Source: Centroberyx gerrardi (lineage: Eukaryota; Chordata; Actinopteri; Beryciformes; Berycidae). Taken from it: a DNA stretch of 64,000 bases. Under the pieces are notes generated by a model. The model was given only the letters and a program-made list of their open reading frames with translations, made no database searches and was not told the origin of the DNA. Below are positions 23,601 through 38,200 of this stretch, piece by piece. Made by a program: the position numbers and the translations under genes. The stretch is from NCBI RefSeq assembly GCF_048128805.1, contig NC_136016.1, positions 17,096,676-17,160,675 of the forward strand, in the 5' to 3' direction. Within the stretch, counting starts at the first letter, position 1. The number at the start of each line of letters is the position of its first letter.

Positions 23601-26232
23601 TCAGCATTGTGTGTTGACTTCAAAGCTTTTCTATAGTCACTCCAGACAACTACGGATATTACTCCATTACAGAGCAAATGCAATGTTTTACGGCTTTGAT
23701 GTAACATTCTATAAGACAAGTCTCAGTTTGCATACAGATATGAAGTACAGGCATCTATTCACAAGCTGGAAGGAAGAATTTGCCAAAAAATACTGCATGT
23801 CTTGGGTGTAATACGACAATATCAACACATTGTAGCCACCAGGCACTGATGCAAAGTAAAATACCCTGCTTTATTATGCACAGTGTGCCAGTAAACGATT
23901 TCAAATAGGGTGTGTGGTCTGTCTACTTGGGCTACTGATGTATATTCATACATGAATACATACAGTATCCCTATACTTTATTGTAACGCCATATAGTAAC
24001 TCTAGCAATAATCTATCTGTATTTGGTAGGACTGCTTGTGTTGGACGATTAGTCAATAAAGCCTCCCACTTCAATCTTCTGTAGTTTAAAAAATCATTGT
24101 CTGTAATCATTAATATTAAAAAATAGGTAACTGGGTCTTCATCCAATAATGGCATGAATTTTGTTGTAAGTTTACGGGGTCATGCATCGATTTTGGTCAT
24201 ACAAGAATTAAAATCAACACATTATCAAATGTTAGAGAACATACTGTACAACTTTAGAAAAAACAGAAGAAGGCAGTGTGGTTATAAAGGTGTAGCTGAG
24301 TTCAACATCTTTTCTTGAATGGTCCCAGCTTAAAATGTCAAGGAATTTGTCTTTAGACCCAGAGAATAGGCTTGTCATAAGGTCCTATATATAACACTAC
24401 CGTCTTTGGACCAATGCCATTTGAATTTCTCAGCTCTCTCAAGGAACTGGAAAAACTTCTAATAGGTTCCCACTTAAACCTCGAATTATATAAGTTGATA
24501 AAAGAAGTCCACAACTCATCTTGTAAACTGTAGCCAAATGGTTTGTTTCTGAAGTTGTATAAAAACTTAAAAGAGATGTGCTCATCTCTTTAAGAGTTGT
24601 TTGGAATCAAACATGAGACAAATGAATACAATACAGAAAACATTAATTTGCAAGTGAATTGGTTTACTTTGAGAGGGTGAATGAGCAATACCTATCATTC
24701 ATACAAAATGTATATTACTTTGAAGAAATGTGCAAACAAAGCATTAATAAAGGATGCCTAAACATGCTCTCTGATGCTGGCATTTGGAAAAATATACAGT
24801 TAGAAATATATACACATCCAAGAGTAGCAGTTTTACATACTCAGTGTGGGCATTAGCAAGGATTTGCTTGCATAGTTAAGTGCATGCATAAGCAATTTAT
24901 CATGCAACAATTGCTGTCATACATTTCATGAATGGCGCTCGCTTTTCTCAGTCTATGTCAGTGCGTTCAATGTGGATCTGCGCGTAACGCAAAAGCTAAA
25001 GATGTGCACAAGCTGCGATGTCACAGATAAAGACAAAGAAGGATGGTCTGATTCAAGCACACCATAATGCTCTATGTACATGTATGGTGTTCAACAAAGA
25101 CATCCCAGCAAATTGTCTTTGAATATCTTGGTTGTGTGCGTAGTGGCTTTTTACATAAACCCTGTGTTCATCTGAGAGGAATGTTTTGAGGTGTCTGGCA
25201 GTCTGAATGAGAGGTTCCCCATAAGGCCATGGGCACCCGCAGTAGTTGTTGGCATCAGCAGCTGGGGGGCAGAAGTGGGAGTGGGCAGGCGGGGTCTGAG
25301 GGCACTCAGGGGGAGGGGGTAAGAAGTTATTACTGTTAAATCAATATAACCATTTAAGAACCATCAAGAACCATGGTCTCCAGACGTTTAACACCAGTGA
25401 CACAAGCTTCATTCCTGTACTTCTGCTAGGCCACATGACGACAGTCTGGAACACAAGTCTGATTTTGGCTGCACATAAATGCTGTTTAAAGGCTGTTGCA
25501 CAATTACTACATCAAGGAGCATATGTAAACAGCAGGTTCGGTTAAATAGGATTAATTGTGTATTACTTGAAACAACATTTTCAGTGCTTAATAAATATTA
25601 AAATTTAATTATAAATGTACCAACACCTGTAGTTATACAATTTAGATTAGACGTAAATACATAACTATGATTATCTGAGGCACTGATGTTTGTTGTTGAC
25701 ATATGGCTCCCAATATTTAAGGAGAGCTGTACATAGGGATTTTTTTGGAAATAATTGAGAGGTTCACTGCCTCAGCATGTTAAAAATTGCCAGTAAACTT
25801 CCTTTGGTGACTGAGTAGTCCATGTTTGATGTGATGTATCTCAAAAGGTTTCTTTCCTTCATTATACCAGGTTTCCATCTTGTGCAAAACCACACTTTTA
25901 TTTTACCTCCTACCAAGACGTTTCTCGCCCAAGTATGCTACAGACAGAACCAGGCAAAAATTTCACTATGTGTGCAGTCCATAAGTTTTTACAATACAAT
26001 ATAATATTCTTCAAAATCAATGCAATCCATACAAAGTGCTTTGTTTAAATCCATTCCTAAATAACTATTTAACAAAGTGGACAGTAACTGTCCAATATGG
26101 CAGCTGGTATTCATTAACCAATGAAAAGCTACAGGTGCTTTGAAGATGTTTCTCAAACAAGAGGTCTAGTTTGATGGTTCAAACACCTAAGAGCTGCACT
26201 AGAGAGAATGTTATCGGGCCCTCCAAATGACT

Positions 26233-29200
26233 TTACTTGGGCTTCTGGCTAGTTCGTGTAGAGTTGATGGGAATCTTTCTAGACTGCATTGTCTTTTTAG
26301 CAGGTTCTTTCTTTGAAGGTTCTTTTGCATTGGCAGAGGACTGGGTGGCCGTTTCTGCTCCAGAAGATTTGGACTTGGTGGAGGGCAGCAGCGAACGCTT
26401 AGCTGGGGTGGATGTCTTAGAGGATTCCTTGTCTTTGGCTGTGGCCAGATTAGTCTGGGCCTCTGAAGCCACATTCTGGGCCTTCTTGCTTGCTCCATCT
26501 GCTATTGCTTCTCTAGGTGCATCCCCACCACCATCCTCTGGACTTCCTTTAGCCTCCACCACCCCTGCTTTCCCACCATCAGTTGACTTACGGGTCTCTT
26601 TCTGCCTCAGAGCAGTCTTGAAGAAGGACAAACCTTTGTCCTCGGTCTTACTGTTCCTTCGAGGTCCCCTTGATGGTGGGGCTGCATTTGCGGAGGAAAT
26701 ACCCACACTTGAGGACCGAAGGCTGGTCATGGAGGAGCTGCTGCTTGAGCTTCGGCCCCCTGCCCTGTTTTCCACAGCTCGACCCAGCCTGCCCTCTGCT
26801 CTACCACTCTCTCCGCCCCGAGATGAACCACCACTCGCCCTGGAGGAAGGACCTCCATGGCTAACCTTTCTTTCTGAGACCACATTGGTCCGTGAGGACT
26901 CCCGGCTAGTACTCCTGTCTGCTGCTCTAGTCCTGCCTGAGGCTGAGGTCTTCTCACCTCCCACTCTGGGTGATGTCCTCCTCTGAGGGTGTGAGCTTTG
27001 TAATCCTGGAGAACCACTCTTCCTCTGTTGCGCAGACTCAGGATGTAATGTCTCCTGGGTTTGGGATGACCCCTTTTTGGAAGGGGTGGCTGTTTTCGCG
27101 GAGCCAGCCTTACTAGTTTTAGGGGGTCCATCGCTTTTCTCTTTGGGGTTAGATGCTGACGCAGCACTCTTGGCCTGTGTTCGAGATGGTGACTTGTCAG
27201 CGGCAGGGGATGCGTGAGATGGAGAGCTGGAGGATGTTGAGGAGGTGGCAGGGCGCTTCTTGGGACTCCTTTCAGACTCCAAGACAGTCTTGGTTGAGGT
27301 CCTTTTGACATTAGCACTCTCTGCACCCCCACTCCTTTGTTTAGGCTCCTTTGCAGTTGCCCCATGTCCAGGGCTGGCCTGCTCAGCAGCAGTGGCTACA
27401 TTATTGTTATCCCCAGCCTGGCTGGAGCTCCTCTGCTCTGCCTGCACAACGGCTTTTGAGTGAACCTGCTCCACCAGCCTCTTACCACTTGCATTACTAT
27501 CCACTGCTGCAAGGGATGACTTGCCCCCAGATAATTTGTCTGGCTTAGCTGACCCACTGAAGCAGGAGGTTGACACCTTGTCATCAACCGCCTCTCCTAT
27601 CCTCTCCAGTGTGGGGGAGGAGGAGTGGGAATCCAAGGAAAAGCGAGAGGGAGAGTTGGAACGGAGTTGGAGCTTGGCAGAGAGGGACCAGGATGGTTTG
27701 GTGCCATTCTCACTAAGCGCTAGAGGGCTGGCCATGGAAGACCTTGAGGAGAATGTCTGTCTCTGCATGCCTCTCACTGCTGGTCGGGTGGAAAAGCCTG
27801 CTTGGTAGAATAGCACAAAAAGATAAAAATCAATATTACATTGACTGAGAAAATATTCATGTTTGTCACTTTGGAAACAATGAAATCAATTCAGAAATTG
27901 TGTGTTTAAAGTGATATGAGATTGCAAACAGTGCATGTTTGGTCTTTTGGATGAGTGTCACGCACCATCGTCTTCGCTCCGTTCACCAGCAAACTCAGCT
28001 GACTCAGAGAGGGAGGCTAATGAGGTGCGTCTGGAGGAACCAGATGAAGCTTGGCTCGGTGGACGGCTACCCATCAGCCTACTAATCCAGTGTTCACACA
28101 GGGAAGAGCTGGTTGATCCTGAAGGCCAAAACAGAAGGTGGTTGAACATGTAGAATGTATTCCCTACAGAACATTCAACAGTTTATGTGAGACACTGTAC
28201 AGCCTAATGGCATGGAAACTTACCTCCCACAGAACTGTTAGCTGACCAAGACGGAATTGTGGCTCGTCTTTGATAAAACAAGATGTAGGCAGTCTGCTTG
28301 CAGACTTCGTCATCAGATATGGCTTGAACATCGCTATCATCAAAGCAGTACCACTGCCCATCAATGGAGTTCTTACAGTGAGCTACAGGACAGAGTATAT
28401 AGTAAGAGTGAAATATCACAAACATCTGGTAAGCTTTTATGATAAACAAAACAAAACAAAACAAAACAAAACAAAACAAAACAAAACAAAACAAAACAAA
28501 AAACAGTTAACACAACATCAATCCATTACACAGAGGCAACTCACACTGGTGCTTCCAGTATAGTGTATGATTGTGGATGGTGTTCTGTTACCTGTGTAAT
28601 GTCCTCCCTGCATGGTCCCATGGTGGTTGCACACAGCATACAGGTCATAAAGGTAGTCCTCAGGATCACGGCCCATCCCATAAGGCCGTCTCCATGGTGA
28701 CCAGTGCGAGGGTAGACTCCAGCTGCTCTGACTCCTCTTGACCATGTGGGGTGCCATGTCCATGCCTATCAGTGGGAACTTCACCATGTTTTGCATCTTC
28801 ATCCGTCGGTCCCCGTCCTGAAGGACACAATGCATACATTTCATTTATGAATATTGGTTCAGTGTGAACAACATGCACTTGACTAACATCAGGTGCTATG
28901 GGAGCAATGCCTATATGGTAATATGAAAAGATATAATATAAAACTCTCTCTCTCACTCTCCCTCCCTCCCTCCCTCCCTCCCTCCTTCCCTCCCTCCCGT
29001 TCTCTCTCTCCTTCCTATTTTTGTTCTCAGTGAGATTTCAGTGATTTTGTCAGCTACTTTCGTTCTGTAATCTGCACTGTCTACATCAGTACCTGTCTGA
29101 AGCGTTTGAGGTGAAGTATGAGGATGTCTGGCAGGGTCCAGAGACTGAGCTTGATGCTGCCCTGTTGAAGCTGCTTACAGTGTGGACATCGCCATGCATC

Positions 29201-32200
29201 ATCGGGAGCAAGCTGAAATTAAAGTGAAAAAAAAAACATGGATTTTAACACGATATATGTGGAAATTAATGTCACTGTGCAGCAAAGAATAAAACACTTA
29301 AGAAAAAACCTCCTCCAATCCACGCATTTGTTCAGTGTCAGTGACATTCTCAGAACTACAGTGCATGATCCATAGGATGAGCCTACCTGTTCCTCTTTGG
29401 TGTAGAGCTGAAAGCACTGGGCGAGTGAGCAGTTCTGAGGCTGCAGGTGCTGCTCCTTCATTTGACGCACACTTTCAGCATCTGGGATGTACTCATCCTC
29501 AGTCCGTTTGAACAGACTGCAGGCATAACAAGCACAAGTCATAGAGAGGTCACATGGAGCTTCAAAAGACATCACACTATTTGTGATGAAAGACATAAAC
29601 TTCAGGAGACATCAGACATAAAGACTATATATAAAGACTAGGTGCTAAGAAGGTTTCTTATCAAGTGCACTGAACTTAATGAAGTGTGTGTAATTGGTGC
29701 CTTAGTCTTTGCCAGATCTCACTTACTAGTCTTTTGTCTCTTTGTCCCATTCAACGACAATTTTGACATGTGGTGGCCCTCCAGGACCGCAAGACTTGTA
29801 TGCCCTGTTAAAAATTAGATTAACAGAAAAGCATTTACATTACATTTTCCATTTTAGGCATTTGCTGATGCTCATATCCAGAATGGCTTACATTCAGTAC
29901 TACAGTAGATTCCTAGACTGCCATCATTACGAGAGTATTTATCTGTAAACAAATATAAAATCTATATAGCTGCTATCAGAGAAAACTTGCTCTTGCCATC
30001 TCCAAAAGTCAGCATTTCTGCGAATGAAGAAAAGCAACCTTATTTTCAGATTGATGATCATGCCTTTTTGAAATGACACATTGGGTTTTGGATAGTCTTC
30101 ATAGGCCTTGGGGTCATGAAACTTACTCAGCACCTACCAATTCTAGAAAATTGGAGATCGTGGTTTTTCTTGTGCCAGTAGTGAAGCTGAATGTCATGAC
30201 CTTTAAGCATGAGAATGAGTAAGAAATAATCTCCCTTTTTTCATTCCCTTCAGTTATCTATCTTCATTCAAACATTTCAAATATCATTCTACTATATTAA
30301 AGCTCTCTAAAAAATCCATGAAAAAAATCCATGTAAAAATCACAGTTCATCTCCCTCTCAGAAGAAAATCCATAAAAATCAGACAAGCTATTCCACGTTT
30401 CAAGAAATATTTTGAAGTCAATACATCCGAGAGAGAGAGTACATGGCTCCTCGGTCGATTGAACACCATGAGGGATTGAGGTCATGGTCAGAGAGATAAT
30501 ACTTCCCCCTGGTGGTGATGCGTGACTTTACCTCTCCACAGAGGGATGGCAGAGTGGCTGCTCCTCTTGAGGCAAGAGATATGTGATTCCAACCACTCCT
30601 ACCACACGCAAACTGAAGGGCCCCACCTACAGACCATCAAGGAATATTAGAATTCCACACTTTGTCAAATATTACATAGCAGCATTATTAAAAGGCTACG
30701 TAGGTAAGTGTGTGCACGTGTGACAAAGCGTTATGTACCTGCACAAAGACTCCAGGACGCAAAAGATGCCGCATCTTCTCCAGGATCTCCTTCTGGAGCA
30801 CATCCCATGTCACTGTACGCTCCAAATACAGCACAAATGGATTACCAAACCTGCAACAGTTACAAAAATGACAGTGTCTTTCTGCAAAATAGTTTCAGCA
30901 GTTTCAGTGGTCATGATTTCCTCGGGATGATGTTTTAATCCTTGGCACAGTGTTGTTTGATTAGTAGGGATGGGACGATAGGCTCATCTCATGATACGAT
31001 TCGATACGTGATATGGGGTTCATGATTCAATACAACCATAATGTAACAAATAAAAGTTCAATGACAACAAAGTATGACTGTGCAGAATTATGTTTATTTC
31101 TGAGACACAAATCTTTCTAGCAACAGCAATTTCAAAATGTCACTTCAAAGTTCAAATAATATAATTTCAATGGAGAGCTTGTGAAATTGTGATGGGCAAG
31201 TCATCTCATTTGTGATTGCTACAGCAGAATAAAATGGAGCTAATATCACGATTCATTTTTCTGCGTATTGTCACAGTTTTGTATTGTGATATATTGCATT
31301 TTGATATATTGTCCCATCCCTATTGGTTAGTTTAGCGTACCTGCGTCCTTGCTGTCCAGCGCAGGCTCTGTTACACACCAACAGGACAATCTTGTCAGCC
31401 TGGCCGGTATTCTTATTGGGACTCGGCGGTGGGGTTGTAGGCTCTTGTATTTGTGTAGATATCCTATTATTGTCTGTGCCATACTTCAAGTTGTTCTGGT
31501 TCAGATTTGCATGTGGGCTCCCTATAATTAATGCACACATTGTAAAGTCAGTGACACAAAATGAAAAAAGTTGAAGCCCTCGTACTGTATTGTATGCTGC
31601 ACAAAGCAATCCGACATGGTGGTGAATTTGCGTAATAACTTCCTGATTAAAGCATCTCTCCAATGTTAATCCATTCATAATCTAATCTAGACTCCTACTG
31701 GACTAATACGCCAAAGAGCTAACCTGATTTCTAGGGAATCGACAGGATGTCATACCTCCTCGCTGTGAGCGGATCTGCTCTGGTCTGAAGAGCTCAGGTG
31801 TTTCAAAGGCAAAGATGGAGTCGCTCTCCTGAATGATCTCAAGGTCGTCGTCGTCGTCACAGAAGGAGCGGTGAAAGCCGTCATAATACATTTCAGTAAG
31901 GACAATCTGAACAGAGACAGGGAACAAAAGCAGGGTGTGGATTGCTTTCGGCGTCATTCGTTTGATCAAAATTGCTGTTACATAATATCTAGCTGGTAGT
32001 AACAAGAAGAGCTGTCAAATATCAGAGAGGGTTCAGATTCCTACATAGATAGATAGGGATATTTATATTCTACTGATAAAAAAAAACACTGCTCAAATCA
32101 TCTGAAAATTCATGAATACAGAAAAATAGACCATATGAAATAGATTGATTTTTTTTTTTTTTTAATCAAGCAAATAGCACATGATCCCCGTCTGCCACTG

Positions 32201-35200
32201 TGACACATCAAATACAAATGGTGGATTGTTGAGGACTGAGACAATGGCTTTCACTGTGATTGAAATGCCATCTGACACCAAAGAGGCAACATCTTGTCGA
32301 GGAACAAAACACACCGTTCCAATGATGCGAATCGCAAACATCGTCAAACCTAACCGACAAATCTTTTGATAGCCCACTGGGAACATTCCTCCTCCATCCG
32401 GTTTCCTCAAAGCAGCACATAATCGATATCTTTAAGCCACTTCATGGACTCAGAGAGGCAAGTTTCAAACGCGACAGTACCTGTTGAGAAGGGATTTTGG
32501 TCTCCTGGGCCACGGCGTTTCTCAGTCTGGACACAGTGCCGGAGAGAGGCACTGCCACCCCAACTCGCATACAGTGGGAGCACTTTCCTTGGTATACCAC
32601 CGTCACATACAGGGGCCTGGAACACAGAAAAAAGTGAAATGAAATGGCTGTTACATAGCCATAATTTGAGTGAAGTTTCAAAGACAGACAACATCTTCTA
32701 ATTTTAGCATTTTCGTGTCAGATCTAGTCTGTTTATGCTGGGTTTGACACTCTTTTTAATGCCACGTTCAATAGCAAGAACGAGACCAGATCTGGACTTA
32801 TTTGCGCTTTTAGGCGCAGGATAATTTTTTGTCCAATAGATATTGTCTTACTTATACATTAGACGCAGTATCATCTTACCGTGTGTGAGGTACCGGGATG
32901 GGCAGTGAGATGCAGAGGAAAGGATCAAAGGTGTTGCTCTGTTTCTGGCAGTGAGGGCAAGTCAGAGAGGACCTACATAGAGACATCAGTAAACAACAAC
33001 TTCAGAATAAAACAATATAGCTGTGATATACTTAGTGACAGATTTTAAAATCAGTGGTATATATTTATGAAAAAAGTAACATCCAATAGCAGGATGATCA
33101 CAGAATCACAAGCCGGGCAGTGTTAAACTTGATGTAAAGAACATGGTTGCGCATCAGTTAGTGACACCGATCTGATTCTGAGCTCTGGTATGAGGCTGAT
33201 ATTGGCCTAAAACAATGGATTGGATGTTGGAAAAAGTAATCTCATCATACCATAAAGATGACTTTCAAATGACATTCAAATTTAAAGGTTAAAGGAAGAA
33301 CTACAGTCATGTTGTGGGCTCTTTTTCCCGTCTTAAGTATGGTGCTCACTGTTTTTAGATGAATAAAAATAATCTAAAGCAGAGTGCATCCATACAAATG
33401 TCTTGTTAGTAGCTGTGTAGTTGTATACTCAGTATAGTTATCAGTGCATCTCTATGAATCAAACAGAAATGCACTGATACCACTTTAACCTTAGGCCAAA
33501 GTTAAAATTTCACCTGTATTGTGCCTGAAACAGCTCCTGTACAAAAGAGCCGGGTGCTGGTAGTGGAGATCCTTCACGGGCGTTTTCTTCTTCTAATGGG
33601 GGCTAAATAAGCGTAACACAGGTAGTACAGTCATTTAAAAGTAGCCAAAAATGCCCCATGGCACGCAAGCACAAGAAAATGAATATAAAAATACATGGGA
33701 CAGCCTAGTTGAACAGCAGTCACAAATGGTACAGTGTACAGCATATTGCAATATTCAGTTCATCTCAAGGTTTTTATCGTTGATCGAGCGATCTCTGCTG
33801 ACAAAAGAGACCACATCTTGCCACAGTATAAAAAGGTGGTTCAGGGATTTAGATTATGTTTGTGTATAGTTGAGTATATACAGTATATGTAAAGTATGAC
33901 TGTATCCTGAGTTGCTGTTTACCTTCCTGGGCGGCCTGCTCTCAGGGTGGACGATGTTGTTGAGGTCTTCGTGGACTCTGTCCAGCAGCCACAGGAGGAA
34001 CTCCTGGGCGTCGTGTTGGGCGTTGCCCCTGAACTGAAGGGCGCTCTTCGACACCACGTTCTACAATACAACAGACAGCAACGGTTTAAACAGATGAGGT
34101 TTTGGTGGATGGCTTCAAAAACAGAAAGGATTTTGTAGTGGAAGCGGTGCCATTTCTTTTCTTTTGCATTGGCTCATCATAAAATATTCAGTAAGTTTGT
34201 CCAGGATGCCCTGATCAGCACAATCCTAAAGGTCAGTGGAGGTGATGGTGATGGTGAGAGGCAGGCCTGGAGAAGCCTTTTAAAACAGCAGGACACAAGC
34301 GGAAAATCGACAGCTCAACCTCACTGACAATTAGCTATCGGCGGTCACAACAGTGTGTACTCTACAAAGCCATCCAGGCGGCAGCTGTAAAGTCACCTCT
34401 ACTCATTGGCTATCAAATGTCACGCAAGGTCAAAGATATGAGGGGACTGAGCACCGTGTGCCTCGCTGCCAGTCCTATGGGACGTTCCTCCTCTTTTTCA
34501 AGCCATTACCAAGGCAGCATCAGCACTTTATACAAAGTGTGATGCAACCAAAGTGCAAGCTTTCCATCTGCGGCTTGAACACAAACACTATCTTTAAGTA
34601 AAGGTTTGTTTTGATGAACATACATCATAAGTAAACCTATTAGGCTACACTGATTGTGAAACAAATTGAGGGAAAAACAATTGAAATTTGGAAAGTGTGT
34701 GAAATGTGGATTGAATATTAATCCTGCAAAATGTTTAAAACATCTGTGACTGTTTGTGTATCCTGTGGATAGCAGTCTGTTCCTCTGATACTTTTTAGTG
34801 TGATAAACACAGTCAATTCTAACTGACAAAAACATTTTGATGTTGCTCTTTTCCAGAGCGACTTATGATAAGTGCGAAAAATGTCAGTGTCTGGGAGCAT
34901 GATTGCAAGGAAGTAATGGAGAACAAGTGTAGGGGAGACCGGGGAAAGATTATGCACGTTTTATGCTACTATGGCAAAATAAATGTGTATTTATTTCAAA
35001 CAATAATTACTGTATACTTTAAGGAAAATACCGGTGTAATTTCAAGTTATAGCTCATTTACTTCTGTCTATGTCTAGTTGATATTTACCCCAATCTTTTT
35101 GCACTACTGTATGTTAATAGATATAACATTTACTTTCTGATGTCACACTTATCTTGAAATTAACTGGCGTCCTGGCTAACAAAGGCATCCCAAATAAGAA

Positions 35201-38200
35201 GAAATGGATGTGACAATAAGGTCTGCAAGGCCATATGTTTTTGAGGGATTATGTCCCAGTGGAGACTTCCATGTCTCCCTGTGGATGTCAGGTGATTAAC
35301 GGTAAGCAGAGCATAATGTAATGCGTGCACTGATATGAAAACACTCAACTCAGGTTAGCACAAACATAAAAACACAGATATCCTTTAAGGTGGTTGGGCA
35401 TCCATGGAAATTAAAACATTTTTGTAGCTAATACAGTTTTAGAAGTATGGCACATTAAACAGAACAAAGGTCTTTTGGCTCAACTTACCCCACAATAGGG
35501 CCAAGTTGAGCCCTAAGGGGTAAAATGTTACACAACTTCAAACCGTTATTTTTGTCCTCTTCAGTCCTTTCACTAGGCCTTTCCAGCATGCAGAGACAGA
35601 CAAGCTCTCTCTCCATTCTGTCTCTTCTGAGAAGCCTCAATTTTTTTTCTTCTATCAAACTCTAACAACTTAACTGATGTTTACTTCAACATAACAGGCT
35701 GTCAATTTCTCTTATTTTCAAAAGGATAACAATACACAACTTCGCTTAACATAACTGTCAGCACAATGTTTGTGCTGCGTGGGTGAGTGTGTGTGTGTGT
35801 GTGTGTGTGTCTGTCAGAAGCTGTTCTTGGTACATCTCCTTTCTCAATTTTCTTAATCTTTCTCTTCAGTGTCATTCTGTCTATCTTCTGTTCCCTTGCC
35901 ACTGATTGAATCAACTTCACATAGCTAATCAGACCCACAGTTATGCTACATGTTTGACTTCATATTGTACCTAATAAAGCCTCAAACACATCTTCTTCCA
36001 TTTACATACAAGAATTATGACATCTTTACTGCGACGAAATGACTTGACATAGCAAAAATCACATTTTCTCACCTGGCTTTCAGGGAAATGAATTATTCTT
36101 CCCAAATCTGTGATCACATGATTCATTTTGTTTATGGTTACCTAGATACCAGGGGGTGACTCATCTTACCCACAGGCTCAACTTATCCCGTTATCCCCTA
36201 CATTCAATCTTTTTAGTCTACAGTCTTGTTGACTATAAGGATCAACTGCCTATTGAGTTAGAGCAGGTGTAGAGTTCATTTCCATAAAACAATATATCCA
36301 TTTTGTGAAAAAGAAACAAAGCATCACCTGAAATTCATCACTGAATATCTCTAAAATACAGAGGATCCAGTCTGTAAAAAGTATTATAATTTTGTCAACC
36401 TTTAGTTACCTACTGTTCTTTACAGAGTGCAGCAGTTTGTTCAAATTTTGTGCCACCAATCATTTTGTAAATTTAGATGTCACCTTTCGCAAATGGTGGA
36501 TGTCTCTTCCCATCATCCTGGCAAATTCGTGTAGACTTTGCTTTTAGCCAGTTTGGATGGAGGATAACAACATAATCTTCAAACCAATTGCTTCTGAGAG
36601 AAAATGGATTCTGAGAGAAAATGGATAATTCCCTTGTGTTATTATTACTGATGTCTTCCTAATGATCAGTAAGTGCTCTCAATTTAGGCTCAGATTGTGG
36701 TCTGAGACAATAGGCAACGCAGCCGCAAATGTGACTGCTGAGCCTCCTGTAATCTACACTGACAACGGAAATGGTACGTATCACTAAATTTCAATTAGCT
36801 GCATTTCATCTTGTCACATATAAGTTTGAAAACAAGATCAACTGGATGAAGCACAAGTATTTTTCCAAATGCTTTAAAGAGATAGTTCAAGTTTATTTGA
36901 TTTATCAATTAACTGGGAGAACTTTAAGCCCATCCAAAAGCCTGCCTCAGTATTGTATATTTTGAGATATTAGAAGCAGAGGTTATTAGCATTTCTTTGG
37001 AAAAAAAAAAATCGAAAATATTTCCTCCTATATGGAAATTGTGTTGTTAAAGGATTAGGAAAGAGTTAGTGATGCATTTTATAGAATTGTTCATATATGT
37101 AGTTTCCAGCCAGGAAAACATAAACAAACTCTGTTACCAGTGTCTCAAAATCCAAATTACTGAGCCAAGTGTTTTTGGATAGAATGAAAGGATACCTAGT
37201 TCATGATAAAATCAGATAACAAATTTAACAAATATTCTTTAACAAAGTGCTTTACAGCGTTGAGATGCACTTTATTTCCCAACCCAGCTCAAATATATTC
37301 AAGGCCTCACACTCTGAAGGGGATAATCTATATCAAATCAGACAGTTTGTACTCTGGCTGGCAACCAAGGGAGAAAAAAAACGGACAGAAATAGTAACAC
37401 TGTCAAGAATAAGCAACGTGCTGTATGGCCCTGCTCAACTCCTCTCCAATATGTAGGCCTGTTTTGAACTTGTGAAACAGGACAATAAGTTATCAGACAG
37501 AAGCAGACAAAAAAGTATTCTCTGGTGCAAAAGAACAAGCCTTTGTGTTTTTGATAGGCAATGCTTTTCAGTGTTGGGAATGCAAGTTTATGTGGTGAAT
37601 AATGAAAACGCAGACAATGCTGGAACAAAAGCTGCTAAGTGTGGCACAGACAATCAATGGTAGCGGTCTGAGAAGAGGCAGTTTAAAAAAAAAAAGCAGC
37701 TAAGTAGGGTTTTATCACAGCTCAGCTCTAGGACTCAACACTCAGCCGGCCAGTTCATCAAGCCTCTCAGAAAAAGGAGTGTTGGTCTAGAATCACAGAC
37801 CAGACCCCTTGACTTCCTCATTTACTGTGATTTAAACAGTAAAAATCTCCTATTCTCCATCATCATCCCTCCAATAAAAGGCTTGACAATACAGGCCGCT
37901 ATTACATAACCTGTAATCATAATTGATTAGCTGTGTTGGCTCTGCTATGGATGATGGATGGATGGATCTGTGATTCTTCAGACAGAAACCATCTAGAATT
38001 TTTCATGTCTAACAATATGAAATGAAATATATATTTTTGAATTAGAGAAATTGACCAAAAAAAAGTGATTAAAATGCCATAAGATTTTGATAATGGAAGT
38101 CTGCTAGATGGCTTGATGACAAGCAAATCAGTCATTCAAGGCTACCACATTATCACTGCATTTATATCTGACCTTCTGTAATTCATCTGACAAATGAAAG

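Larger units (their letters stand above)
14111..26232. other. Gene-poor spacer hs3st2-usp31
   Basis: No coding frame with family resemblance on either strand. The genes on both sides converge here, so the left edge is hs3st2 3' flank and the right part includes the usp31 3' untranslated region (first AATAAA on the minus strand at 25897-25902; longer ends are possible). Palindromic homeodomain-type sites occur at 15751-15762 (TCCTAATTAGGA) and 17836-17845 (TCTAATTAGA), each in a locally GC-richer island (about 15680-15850 and 17700-17900) that could be regulatory. The repeats are listed separately. Confidence 0.5.

Noticed and set aside
26237-26986. 249-codon plus-strand frame
   Set aside because: Antisense to the Ser-rich last exon of usp31; low-complexity shadow with no family resemblance.
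28441-28502. CRISPR-like regular repeat
   Set aside because: Contiguous pentanucleotide microsatellite without spacers, in vertebrate nuclear DNA.
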